In this document: one piece after another, positions 7,210 to 14,873 of the stretch
Layout: each line of letters starts with the position of its first letter
Position numbering within the stretch: the first letter of the stretch is position 1
NCBI GenBank assembly: GCA_012274205.1
Contig: JAAOZY010000253.1
Span: 1-21,943 of the forward strand
DNA length: 21,943 nt
From: Betaproteobacteria bacterium
Lineage (GTDB): Bacteria > Pseudomonadota > Gammaproteobacteria > Burkholderiales > SG8-39
Direction of reading: 5' to 3'
Made by a program: the position numbers and the translations under genes
Notes under the pieces: generated by a model
The model's database searches: none
Seen by the model: only the letters and a program-made list of their open reading frames with translations
What the model was told of the DNA's origin: nothing

Positions 7210-8108
7210 TGGAGCACCATGCGCTGGCGGCGCAGGCGCGCCTGGCGCCAGATCAGGATCGCGAGCAGCAGGCCGACGACCGTCGCCTGCTGGAACTGGG
7301 CGCCGAGCACGAACCCGCTGTACTGTTCGATCACCCCGAGTCCGAGCGCGGTCAGGATCACCGCCGGAAAGTTGCCCAGCCCGGCGGCGGTCACGATGAC
7401 GAACGCGCGCACCGAATAGGCGATGCCGTAGAACGGCTGGATCACCCAGATCATCGCGATGATTACGCCCGCCACGCCGCAAATCGCGGAGTTTATCGAA
7501 AAGGTGAGCGCATAGACCATGTCGGTGTTGACGCCGAGCACGCGTGCGGCGCGCGGATCCTGCGCGGTCGCGCGGATCGCCTGCCCGATGCGGCTCCGTT
7601 TCAGGAACATCACCAGGGCAATCGCGAGCACCAGGCACATGCCGAACGCGATGACGCGGATCTGCGTGATGTCGACCATTCCGTTGAACATCTCGAAGCG
7701 TCCGAATCCGGACTTGAGCGTGCGCACGTCGGGGCCGAACACCAGGTTGAGCGCTTGCTGCATGGTGATCGCAAGGCCGAAGGTGGCGAGCAGCGAAGTG
7801 AACAGGTCTAGCTGGATCACGCGGCGGATGATCAGCTTGTAGATGATCCAGCCGTAGCCGAACATGAGCGCGGCGACCGGTACGATTGCCACCATCGGGT
7901 GGATGCCGTGGCGCGAAAGCTCATAGCCCAGGTAGCCGCCCATCATGACGAAATCGCCCTGGGCCAGGTTCTTGACGCTGGTTACGCCCCATACCAGCGC
8001 GAGGCCGTAGGCAGCGAGCGCGAACACCGCGCCGATGCTCAAGCCGTTCAGCAGGAGCTGAATATTAAAGACCGGCGCGTTACCGAGGATCTGCAGATTG
8101 TCCCACAT
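7206..8108 (-). CDS. livH: Branched-chain amino acid ABC permease LivH
   Basis: 300 residues, about eight hydrophobic segments. The first, LLNGLSIGAVFALAAYGLAL, and the following GVTSVKNLAQGDFVMMGGYL are diagnostic for LivH. The cytoplasmic coupling loop is IGQAIRATAQDPRAARVLGV. It forms the heterodimeric inner-membrane channel with LivM. It lies 65 bp after livK; that gap (8109-8173) shows no clear promoter or terminator, so co-transcription with livK is expected. Confidence 0.95.
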   Translation of the reverse strand: MWDNLQILGNAPVFNIQLLLNGLSIGAVFALAAYGLALVWGVTSVKNLAQGDFVMMGGYLGYELSRHGIHPMVAIVPVAALMFGYGWIIYKLIIRRVIQLDLFTSLLATFGLAITMQQALNLVFGPDVRTLKSGFGRFEMFNGMVDITQIRVIAFGMCLVLAIALVMFLKRSRIGQAIRATAQDPRAARVLGVNTDMVYALTFSINSAICGVAGVIIAMIWVIQPFYGIAYSVRAFVIVTAAGLGNFPAVILTALGLGVIEQYSGFVLGAQFQQATVVGLLLAILIWRQARLRRQRMVLQ

Positions 8109-8173
8109 GGACGCGACCGCGCCGACCCGTGCAGGCCGGCGCGCCTATGCTGGCTTATCGGTTGGTCGGACGC

Positions 8174-9430
8174 TTACTGCGGCGCCTTGCGCGGATACGC
8201 TATCGGTTCGGAAGCGTATTTGGTCGGCGCCACCACGACGTAGTTCCCGCCCTGGATCTGGCGCAGCACCATCGGCTTGGCGACGTTGTTGCCCTCTGCG
8301 CTGAACTTGATGTTGCCGTAGAAGGTCTGGAAGTCCGACGCGGCAAGCGCGTCGCGCAGCTTCTCCGGGTCCAGGCTCTGCGCGCGGCGGAACGCATCGG
8401 CCCAGATCTCGACCGCCGCCGAACCCTGCGCGACCTGGTAGGGAACTATCTTGTATTCGGGGTGCGCCGCCAGGAACGCCTTGTTGTAGTCCATGGCCGT
8501 GCCGAACACGTCGTCCTTGTACTTGAGGGTTTCCGCCCACTGCGTCGGGCACAGGATGCCTTCGGACGCAGCGCCGAACTGGGTCGTCAGCTTGGCCGAC
8601 TCGCAGTGCGTCATGGCCACGACCGATGCATTGACGCCCAATTCCTTCATCTGCCGCGCGGCGGTGGTCGCGCCCTTGGTGTGGCCCGAGAACACCAGGA
8701 TATCCGGCTTCACCGCCTTGATCTTGGTCAGCGTGGCGGAAATGTCGCTCAGGTCGCGCGGCATCTTGTCGTCGACCACGATTTTCATATTGTGCTTCTT
8801 GGCCTCGTCGACCACGCCCTGGCGCACGTCGAGCGAGAACGGGTCGTTCTCGAATGCCATGCCGATCTTCAGGTCCGACGGGTTCTTGCCGCTCTTCTGC
8901 GCCAACTCGGCCGCGAGGTCGATCACCGGCGACAGATATTGATCCGAAGTCGACAGCGCAGCGAACATGTAGCGATAGCCCTGGGTGAAGAGCGAGCGCG
9001 AAGCGCCCTCGGATTCGACCATGGGAATCTTGTATTTCTCGGTCACCGGCGCGGCGGCCTTGGTCGGGCCGGAGCCGTAGGGGCCAAGGACGAACTTGAT
9101 ACCGTCCTGGTTGATGATGCGCTCCAGCAGTTGCGCCGTGCGCGCCGGGGTCGACTCGTCGTCGTAGTATTTGATCGCAAGCTTGTAGGACTTGCCGTTG
9201 ATCTTCACCCCGCCCATCTCGTTGATGCGCTTGACCGCGAAGTTGTAGCCATCGCTCGCGTTCTTGCCTTCCTGGGAATACTTGCCGGTGATCGAAATCG
9301 CCGACCCCAGGACGATGGTGTCGCCACCCGCCTGCGCATAGGCCGGCGCTCCGGCAAATGCGCCTGCACCGAGCGCCGCGCCAAACGCCAGCGCACGGGC
9401 CATGCCGCCACATTGAAAAGATTTCCGCAT
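8174..9430 (-). CDS. livK: Branched-chain amino acid-type ABC substrate-binding protein LivK
   Basis: 418 residues. A signal peptide (basic MRKSFQCGG start, hydrophobic GALGAGAFAGAPAYAQA end) precedes a type I periplasmic-binding fold: IVLGSAISITGKYSQEGKNA, YYDDESTPARTAQL, FVLGPYGSGPTKAAAPVTEK. It captures substrate in the periplasm and delivers it to LivHM. It is longer than E. coli LivK (about 370), and this family also includes receptors for amides, aromatic acids and other carboxylates, so the ligand need not be leucine. ATG 9430 has an excellent Shine-Dalgarno, AGGAGGAG, 7 bases upstream. It is first in the operon and preceded by an approximately 280-nt leader with a good promoter. Confidence 0.93.
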   Translation of the reverse strand: MRKSFQCGGMARALAFGAALGAGAFAGAPAYAQAGGDTIVLGSAISITGKYSQEGKNASDGYNFAVKRINEMGGVKINGKSYKLAIKYYDDESTPARTAQLLERIINQDGIKFVLGPYGSGPTKAAAPVTEKYKIPMVESEGASRSLFTQGYRYMFAALSTSDQYLSPVIDLAAELAQKSGKNPSDLKIGMAFENDPFSLDVRQGVVDEAKKHNMKIVVDDKMPRDLSDISATLTKIKAVKPDILVFSGHTKGATTAARQMKELGVNASVVAMTHCESAKLTTQFGAASEGILCPTQWAETLKYKDDVFGTAMDYNKAFLAAHPEYKIVPYQVAQGSAAVEIWADAFRRAQSLDPEKLRDALAASDFQTFYGNIKFSAEGNNVAKPMVLRQIQGGNYVVVAPTKYASEPIAYPRKAPQ

Positions 9431-9826
9431 GATTTATCTCCTCCTAGTTTTGATTGGCGCTTCTATTCACGAAAGACTGCGGAAACCTGCACCGCTGCCG
9501 TCCGTGATTCCACGCTCTTTACGGGCTTTGCTGCACTGAAGCAATTCCGGCAAGCCCATCGCTGCTTCCCCCGGAATACTGCCTGAAACCCCTCGCGCCC
9601 GATCTTTTCGCCTGACGCGAATTCTTAATGCTTAGGTTTCTGCCATCCGGGAAGGTTCCCGCGAGCTCATCAAGCTTCTGTTTTATTTTATGTTTCTTTT
9701 ATATTGCGCAACAGTATATGGCGACATCGGAAATGGCGCAACCGCGGCATGAACCAAGGCAAGCTGCTGTAGGGTCAAGTGTCCGCGCCGGCCCGAACGG
9801 GCTGAGTGGACGTATTCCGTATTCCG
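9431..9826. other. phaC-livK intergenic region, 396 bp
   Basis: No convincing protein-coding frame. On the minus strand it holds, in order, the 3' end signal of phaC (a weak palindrome GCCCGAACGGGC at 9791-9802), the promoter at 9741-9713, an AT-rich tract (about 9672-9715), a hairpin CGGGAA-GG-TTCCCG (9648-9661) and the livK Shine-Dalgarno. The long leader is a plausible place for post-transcriptional control of livK, but no known riboswitch was recognised. Confidence 0.5.
9713..9741 (-). promoter_or_regulatory. Putative sigma70 promoter of the liv operon
   Basis: Read on the minus strand: TTGCGC (9741-9736), exactly 17 bp, then TATACT (9718-9713). Initiation near 9706 would give a leader of about 275 nt before livK. 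The AT-rich tract just downstream (9680-9715) supports melting. It is motif evidence only, and the transcript could instead be an independent short RNA. Confidence 0.5.
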
Positions 9827-11659
9827 CTATTTCTGGCCGGAACTTGATTTCGGCTTGGTCGTTTCCGCAGCCAGGCGCAGGCTGACATAGCTGCCGGGAG
9901 CGGCTTCGATCACCGGCAGCGCGCCGTCTCCGGGCACGCACGCCCCGACCTTGATGCCGCCGTTGTTCTTGTCCATCCATGCCTGCCAGTCGCCCCACCA
10001 CGAGCCTTCATGGCGCGTTGCCGTACCCAGCCACTCCTCAGCCTCGGCGGGAGCCGCCGCGTTGGTCCAGTAGCAGTACTTGTTCGCCGCGGGCGGATTG
10101 ACGATGCCGGCAATGTGGCCGGAGCCGCCGAGCACGAAGCGCACCGGCCCGGACAGGACGCGCGCGCCCTTGTACACCGACTTCCACGGCGCGATGTGGT
10201 CCTCGGCGGTGGAGATGAAATACGCCGGGATCTTGATCTTGCTGATGTCGATCGGCACCCCGTCCATGCTAATGCCGCCCGGATCCTTCAGCTTGTTGCC
10301 GAGGTACATATTGCGCAGGTAGAAGCTGTGCATCCTTGCCGGCATGCGCGTCGAATCCGAGTTCCAGTAGAGCAGGTCGAACGGAAACGGATCCTTGCCC
10401 ATCAGGTAGTTGTTCACCACAAACGACCAGATCAGGTCGTTCGAGCGCAGCATGTTGAAGGTGCCGGCCATCTCCGAGCCTTCGAGATAACCGCGCTCGT
10501 TCATGCGCCGCTCCAGATTCTCCACCTGCTTCTCGTCGATGAACACGCCGAGCTCACCCGGGATGGAAAAGTCGAGCAGCGAGACGAAGAAGGTGGCGCT
10601 GGCGACGCGCTTGTCTTTCTTCGCCGCCATTACCCCGAGGGCCGCGCCGAGCAGGGTTCCGCCGAGGCAATAGCCGATCACATTGACCTGCTTCTCGCCG
10701 GTGGCCTTTTCAATCGCGTCCAGCGCTTCGTTCGGCCCCTGGTGCAAATAGTCCTCGAAACTCTTGCCGGCGTATTCCTTGCCCGGATTGACCCAGGAAA
10801 TCACGAACACCGTGTGCCCCTGGTCCACCGCCCACTTGATGAAAGAGTTGGATTCGCGCAAGTCGAGGATGTAGTACTTGTTGATCCAGGGCGGGATGAT
10901 CAGCAGCGGCCGTTTGTACACCTTCTTCGTGCTCGGCTGATACTGGATCAGCTGCATCAATTCGTTCTGGAACACCACCTTGCCCGGCGTGGTGGCGATG
11001 TTCTCGCCCATCTTGAACGCCTTGGGATCGGTCATGCTGATCTGCAGCTGGCCGTCGCCGCGCTCGATGTCGGCGAGCAGATTGTTCAGCCCGCGCAGCA
11101 GGTTCTGACCGCCCGAGGCCATCGTTTCACGCACGACTTCCGGGTTGGTCAGCGCAAAGTTGGAGGGCGACAGCGCATCGATGTACTGGCGCGTGAAAAA
11201 ATCCACTTTCTTGCGCTCGTCTGCGGGCAAATTTTCGACCTGCGACACCGCCTGGTGGATGTGGCGCGCTGCGATCAGGTATGACTGTTTGACATAGTCG
11301 AACAGAAAATGATTTTCCCAGTCCTGATGGCGAAAACGGTTGTCGCCCTTGCGCGGCACGGCGACCGGCTCCACCTTCTGCCCCATCATCTGCATCCAGC
11401 TGTTTTGCCACAGACGCGTGTAATCCCAGAACATGTTCATCTGCGCCTCGGCGAGCTGCTGCGGCTTGGCGAGCATCAGCGCCGACAGGTCCATGAACGC
11501 CTTGCCTATGCCGAACTCGTCGCTAAGCGCCGGGTCTTTCGCTTTGGCCTGGCGCTTGAGGAAATCGCCCATGATGCGACTGGATCGCTCGGCCACTTCG
11601 GCGAAGATCTTCGCCGAATCGGTTCCTGCGGCCTCGGGTTTGGCTTGCTCCTTGCTCAT
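9827..11659 (-). CDS. phaC: Class I poly(3-hydroxyalkanoate) synthase
   Basis: 610 residues. Polymerises (R)-3-hydroxyacyl-CoA, typically 3-hydroxybutyryl-CoA, into PHA granules. The N-terminal domain (about 1-220) is helical. The alpha/beta-hydrolase core carries the lipase-like box GYCLGG with catalytic Cys331, Asp487 in STAEDHIAPW and His515 in GGSGHIAG. These sit close to the C319/D480/H508 numbering of the Cupriavidus class I enzyme. The length and lack of a PhaE/PhaR partner also point to class I. ATG 11659 is chosen for its GGGAG Shine-Dalgarno 7 bases upstream; the frame is open up to 11704. phaA/phaB do not adjoin, although a thiolase lies 2 kb away in the divergent operon. Confidence 0.95.
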   Translation of the reverse strand: MSKEQAKPEAAGTDSAKIFAEVAERSSRIMGDFLKRQAKAKDPALSDEFGIGKAFMDLSALMLAKPQQLAEAQMNMFWDYTRLWQNSWMQMMGQKVEPVAVPRKGDNRFRHQDWENHFLFDYVKQSYLIAARHIHQAVSQVENLPADERKKVDFFTRQYIDALSPSNFALTNPEVVRETMASGGQNLLRGLNNLLADIERGDGQLQISMTDPKAFKMGENIATTPGKVVFQNELMQLIQYQPSTKKVYKRPLLIIPPWINKYYILDLRESNSFIKWAVDQGHTVFVISWVNPGKEYAGKSFEDYLHQGPNEALDAIEKATGEKQVNVIGYCLGGTLLGAALGVMAAKKDKRVASATFFVSLLDFSIPGELGVFIDEKQVENLERRMNERGYLEGSEMAGTFNMLRSNDLIWSFVVNNYLMGKDPFPFDLLYWNSDSTRMPARMHSFYLRNMYLGNKLKDPGGISMDGVPIDISKIKIPAYFISTAEDHIAPWKSVYKGARVLSGPVRFVLGGSGHIAGIVNPPAANKYCYWTNAAAPAEAEEWLGTATRHEGSWWGDWQAWMDKNNGGIKVGACVPGDGALPVIEAAPGSYVSLRLAAETTKPKSSSGQK

Positions 11660-11914
11660 AGTTCTACTCCCTGGTACCGCTGGTTTAAGCCGGGCCGTGC
11701 CCATGCGCCCCCGAATTCGCGCCGCATCCGCACCGCGCAGTTCATTTTGCCACGGGCGTGCCGGGAATGGCGGCGTCCCTCAGGCAGCGGATTGCGCCGT
11801 CGGCGCCAGCCTCGCGCTTGGGCTAGAATGCATCCGGGGCCGTATCGGCCTGGTGCCAAAAAAGCCAATTCTCGCAAATAATTGCGACTCTCGCCATTTA
11901 TGTTGCTGCGCAAT
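11660..11914. promoter_or_regulatory. Divergent phaC / liuR intergenic region
   Basis: 255 bp between two divergent genes, so promoters of both should lie here. A TAGAAT box (11824-11829, + strand) is a possible -10 without a good -35. A GGCCG-TAT-CGGCC palindrome lies near 11838-11850, and a perfect TCGCAA-ATAA-TTGCGA inverted repeat is at 11872-11887. No coding frame here is convincing. Confidence 0.45.
11872..11887. promoter_or_regulatory. Inverted repeat, possible operator before liuR
   Basis: Perfect 6-bp arms TCGCAA / TTGCGA around ATAA, 28 bp before the chosen liuR start. The position suits an operator, or a hairpin in the liuR leader. It does not match the CGTTTACGTAAACG palindrome found in front of ivd. 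Confidence 0.3.
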
Positions 11915-12334
11915 ATGAGTACTGTCCCCAGCCGCCGCGAAGAGACCTACAGCATCAGCGATCTGGCGCGCGAATTCGATGTTACCCCGCGCGCGATCCG
12001 CTTCTATGAAGACCAGGGGCTGCTTTCGCCGCAGCGCTCGGGCAGCCGGCGCATCTACGCCAAACGCGATTTTGTGCGGCTGAAACTGATCCTGCGGGGC
12101 AAACGCCTGGGCCTGTCGCTGTCCGAGGTGGCGGCGATGTTCGAACTGTACGATTCGGCCCGCGACCAGAAACCACAGCTCGAGCAATTTCTCGCGGCGC
12201 TGGCGGAGCGGCGCGAGCAACTCGAGCGCCAGCGCGCCGACATCGACGAGATGCTGGGGGAAATTGCGGTGTTCGAGGCGCAAAGCCGCAAGCTCCTCAG
12301 CGGCGGCCGCAAGGCGGGCAAGCCGGCCGGCTGA
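11915..12334 (+). CDS. liuR: MerR-family regulator, LiuR-like
   Basis: 139 residues. The N-terminal winged helix-turn-helix of the MerR family spans about residues 11-75 (YSISDLAREFDVTPRAIRFY, EDQGLLSPQRSGSRRIY). A dimerising coiled-coil (about 85-125, EQFLAALAERREQLERQRAD) follows, with no large effector domain. MerR proteins activate promoters by untwisting a spacer. LiuR members control isovalerate/leucine degradation genes, and here the next gene is isovaleryl-CoA dehydrogenase, which supports the call. Start choice is uncertain: ATG 11915 (MSTVPSRREETYSIS) fits the family, ATG 11900 and TTG 11882 are alternatives, and none has a good Shine-Dalgarno. The inducer is unknown from sequence. 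Confidence 0.85.
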   Translation: MSTVPSRREETYSISDLAREFDVTPRAIRFYEDQGLLSPQRSGSRRIYAKRDFVRLKLILRGKRLGLSLSEVAAMFELYDSARDQKPQLEQFLAALAERREQLERQRADIDEMLGEIAVFEAQSRKLLSGGRKAGKPAG

Positions 12335-12346
12335 TGCCCGGTCTGA

Positions 12347-12375
12347 TTGACGTTTACGTAAACGGCTCGTACAGT
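12347..12375 (+). promoter_or_regulatory. liu operon promoter with LiuR-type palindromic operator
   Basis: TTGACG (12347-12352) and TACAGT (12370-12375) are separated by 17 bp. A perfect 14-bp palindrome CGTTTACGTAAACG (12351-12364) overlaps the -35 end and the spacer, the usual place for MerR-family operators. The TTTACGTAAA core is similar to the LiuR motif I recall from comparative genomics of proteobacterial branched-chain catabolism. It lies 54 bp before the ivd start and 13 bp after the liuR stop. Confidence 0.7.
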
Positions 12376-12428
12376 CTTCGATCCGGCGGATCCGTCAAGC
12401 AGCGCTACACTGAATTGGACGACAAGAC

Positions 12429-13607
12429 ATGATCGACTTTCCCTCCCTGCCCTTCGACCTCGGTGAAGACACCGATATGCTGCGCGACACGGTGCGCGCC
12501 TTCGCGGCGAGCGAGATTGCGCCGCGCGCGGCCGAGATCGACCGCGCCAACGAATTTCCCGCGGACCTGTGGCGCAAGTTCGGCGCGCTCGGCCTGCTCG
12601 GCATCACCGTGGACGAAGAAAACGGCGGCACCAACATGGGCTACCTCGCCCATATCATCGCGATGGAGGAGATCAGCCGCGCCTCCGCCTCGGTCGGGCT
12701 TTCCTATGGCGCCCACTCCAACCTGTGCGTGAACCAGATCTGCCGCAACGGCACCGAGGCGCAGCGCCGCCAATACCTGCCCAAGCTCATCTCCGGCGAG
12801 CACGTGGGCGCGCTGGCGATGTCCGAACCGGGCGCCGGATCGGACGTGGTGAGCATGCGCCTCAAGGCCGAGCACAAGGGCGGCAAGTTCGTCCTCAACG
12901 GCAACAAGATGTGGATCACCAACGGGCCGGACGCCGACGTGCTCGTGGTCTACGCCAAGACCGACGGCGCGGCCGGGCCGCGCGGCATCACCGCCTTCCT
13001 CATCGAAAAGGGCTTCCTGGGCTTTTCCACGGCGCAAAAGCTGGACAAGCTCGGCATGCGCGGCTCCAACACCTGCGAGCTGGTGTTCCGCGACTGCGAA
13101 GTGCCGGAAGAAAATATCCTCGGCGGCATGGGCCGCGGCGTGAACGTGCTCATGAGCGGCCTGGACTATGAGCGTGCGGTGCTCTCCGGCGGACCGCTCG
13201 GGATCATGGCGGCCTGCATGGACGTGGTCATTCCCTATGTGCACGAGCGCAAGCAGTTCGGCCAGCCGATCGGCGAGTTCCAGCTGATGCAGGGCAAGCT
13301 TGCCGACATGTACACCACCATGAACGCCTGCCGCGCCTATGTCTACGCCGTAGGCAAGGCGCTGGACCGCGGCAAGCTCGCCGGAACCGGCGCGCGCAAG
13401 GACGCCGCCGGCGCCATCCTCTACTCGGCGGAGAAAGCCACCTGGATGGCGGGCGAGGCGATTCAGGCCCTGGGCGGCATGGGCTATATCAATGAAACGC
13501 CGACCGGCCGCCTGTGGCGCGACGCCAAGCTGTACGAGATCGGCGCCGGCACTTCCGAAATCCGCAGGATGCTCATCGGGCGCGAACTGTTCGGCGAAAC
13601 CAGGTAA
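12429..13607 (+). CDS. liuA: Isovaleryl-CoA dehydrogenase
   Basis: 392 residues, the usual length. FAD enzyme converting isovaleryl-CoA to 3-methylcrotonyl-CoA in leucine degradation and passing electrons to ETF. It carries the acyl-CoA dehydrogenase signatures MSEPGAGSDV (about 131-140) and WITNGPDADV. The diagnostic point is the catalytic base: Glu248 in GLDYERAVLSGGPLG, corresponding to Glu254 of human IVD, while the position used by other acyl-CoA dehydrogenases is neutral (EIGAGTSEIRR). ATG 12429 has only a weak GGA upstream. It is the first gene behind the LiuR-type operator and is followed 56 bp later by a thiolase. Also called ivd. Confidence 0.93.
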   Translation: MIDFPSLPFDLGEDTDMLRDTVRAFAASEIAPRAAEIDRANEFPADLWRKFGALGLLGITVDEENGGTNMGYLAHIIAMEEISRASASVGLSYGAHSNLCVNQICRNGTEAQRRQYLPKLISGEHVGALAMSEPGAGSDVVSMRLKAEHKGGKFVLNGNKMWITNGPDADVLVVYAKTDGAAGPRGITAFLIEKGFLGFSTAQKLDKLGMRGSNTCELVFRDCEVPEENILGGMGRGVNVLMSGLDYERAVLSGGPLGIMAACMDVVIPYVHERKQFGQPIGEFQLMQGKLADMYTTMNACRAYVYAVGKALDRGKLAGTGARKDAAGAILYSAEKATWMAGEAIQALGGMGYINETPTGRLWRDAKLYEIGAGTSEIRRMLIGRELFGETR

Positions 13608-13663
13608 GACCGGCCGCCGCCAGCCGCAATCGCAAAACACATCTGACTATTGAAAGGAAAACC

Positions 13664-14845
13664 ATGAACTATCCTATCGTCATCGTCTCCGCCACGCGCA
13701 CTCCGATGGGCGCGTTCCAGGGTGAACTGAAGCAATTCGCCGCCGCCGAACTGGGCGCGGCGGCGATCCGCGCCGCGGTGGAGCGCGCGAAAATCAAGCC
13801 CGAGCAGGTGGACGAAGTCATCATGGGCTGCGTGCTGCCGGCGGGGCAGGGCCAGGCGCCGGCGCGCCAGGCCTCGCTCGGCGCCGGGCTGCCGCTCGCC
13901 ACCGGCTGCACCACCATCAACAAGATGTGCGGCTCAGGCATGAAGGCGGCGATGTTCGCGCACGATCTGCTCGTCGCGGGAACCAACGACATCATGGTCG
14001 CCGGCGGCATGGAGTCCATGACCAATGCGCCCTACCTGCTCGCCAAGGCGCGCGGCGGCTACCGCCTCGGCCACGGCCAGCTGCTCGACCACATGTTCTA
14101 CGACGGCCTCGAAGACGCATACGACAAGGGGCGGCTGATGGGCAGTTTCGCCGAGGACTGCGCCGCGAAGTACAACTTCACGCGCGCCGAGCAGGACAAG
14201 TACGCCGTGACTTCGCTCGAGCGCGCGCAGGCAGCCAACAAGAGCGGCGCCTTCGCCTGGGAAATCACGCCTATGGCGATCAAAGGCGGCAAGGACGAGC
14301 GCTTCATGGAAATGGACGAGTCGCCGTTCAAGGCCAATTTCGACAAGATCCCGACGCTCAAACCCGCGTTCAAGAAGGACGGCACCATCACGGCGGCGAA
14401 CTCGAGTTCGATTTCCGACGGCGGCGCGGCGCTGGTGATGATGCGCCGCTCCACGGCGGAGAAGCTCGGCCTCGCGCCGCTCGCGATCGTGGTCGGCCAC
14501 AGCACCCACGCGCAGGAACCCGGCTGGTTCACCACCGCGCCGGTGGGTGCGATCAGAAAGCTCTACGACAAGACCGGCTGGAACACGGGCAAGGTGGACT
14601 TGTACGAAATCAACGAAGCCTTTGCCGTCGTGACCATGGTGGCAATGAAGGAACACGGATTGCCGCACGAGAAAGTCAATATCCACGGCGGCGCCTGCGC
14701 GCTCGGCCACCCGATCGGCGCCTCCGGCGCCCGCATCCTGGTGACGCTGATCGGCGCGCTGCGCAAGACCGGCGGCAAGCGCGGTGTCGCCAGCCTGTGC
14801 ATAGGCGGCGGCGAAGCCACGGCGATGGCGCTCGAGCTGGTTTGA
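13664..14845 (+). CDS. Acetyl-CoA C-acetyltransferase (thiolase)
   Basis: 393 residues, the standard size. Nucleophile Cys89 in INKMCGSGMKA, His349 in GHPIGASGAR and Cys379 in CIGGGE form the thiolase catalytic set, in nearly the same places as Zoogloea thiolase (C89/H348/C378). It either cleaves acetoacetyl-CoA from leucine breakdown into two acetyl-CoA or condenses acetyl-CoA towards PHA precursors. The operon position favours the former, and the nearby phaC makes the second worth considering. ATG 13664 has GAAAGGA upstream; the same frame runs further back into ivd but that part is not the gene. The next gene starts 28 bp after its stop. Confidence 0.93.
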   Translation: MNYPIVIVSATRTPMGAFQGELKQFAAAELGAAAIRAAVERAKIKPEQVDEVIMGCVLPAGQGQAPARQASLGAGLPLATGCTTINKMCGSGMKAAMFAHDLLVAGTNDIMVAGGMESMTNAPYLLAKARGGYRLGHGQLLDHMFYDGLEDAYDKGRLMGSFAEDCAAKYNFTRAEQDKYAVTSLERAQAANKSGAFAWEITPMAIKGGKDERFMEMDESPFKANFDKIPTLKPAFKKDGTITAANSSSISDGGAALVMMRRSTAEKLGLAPLAIVVGHSTHAQEPGWFTTAPVGAIRKLYDKTGWNTGKVDLYEINEAFAVVTMVAMKEHGLPHEKVNIHGGACALGHPIGASGARILVTLIGALRKTGGKRGVASLCIGGGEATAMALELV

Positions 14846-14873
14846 ACCGCATCGAGCCGGTGCGGGAGGCGCG

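Noticed and set aside
6154..7638. Longer livM starting inside livH
   Set aside because: The extra N-terminal part is a frame-shifted reading of livH; the ATGA overlap at 7206-7209 and the hydrophobic start MSRRSLALHLLLL mark the real beginning.
8129..9586. Long plus-strand open frame of 485 codons opposite livK
   Set aside because: It is the antisense shadow of a high-GC gene; the minus strand encodes an unmistakable LivK with signal peptide and a strong ribosome site.
10010..11284. 424-codon plus-strand frame opposite phaC
   Set aside because: Rich in His/Arg/Val with no domain sense, and the minus strand carries a complete PhaC with its catalytic triad.
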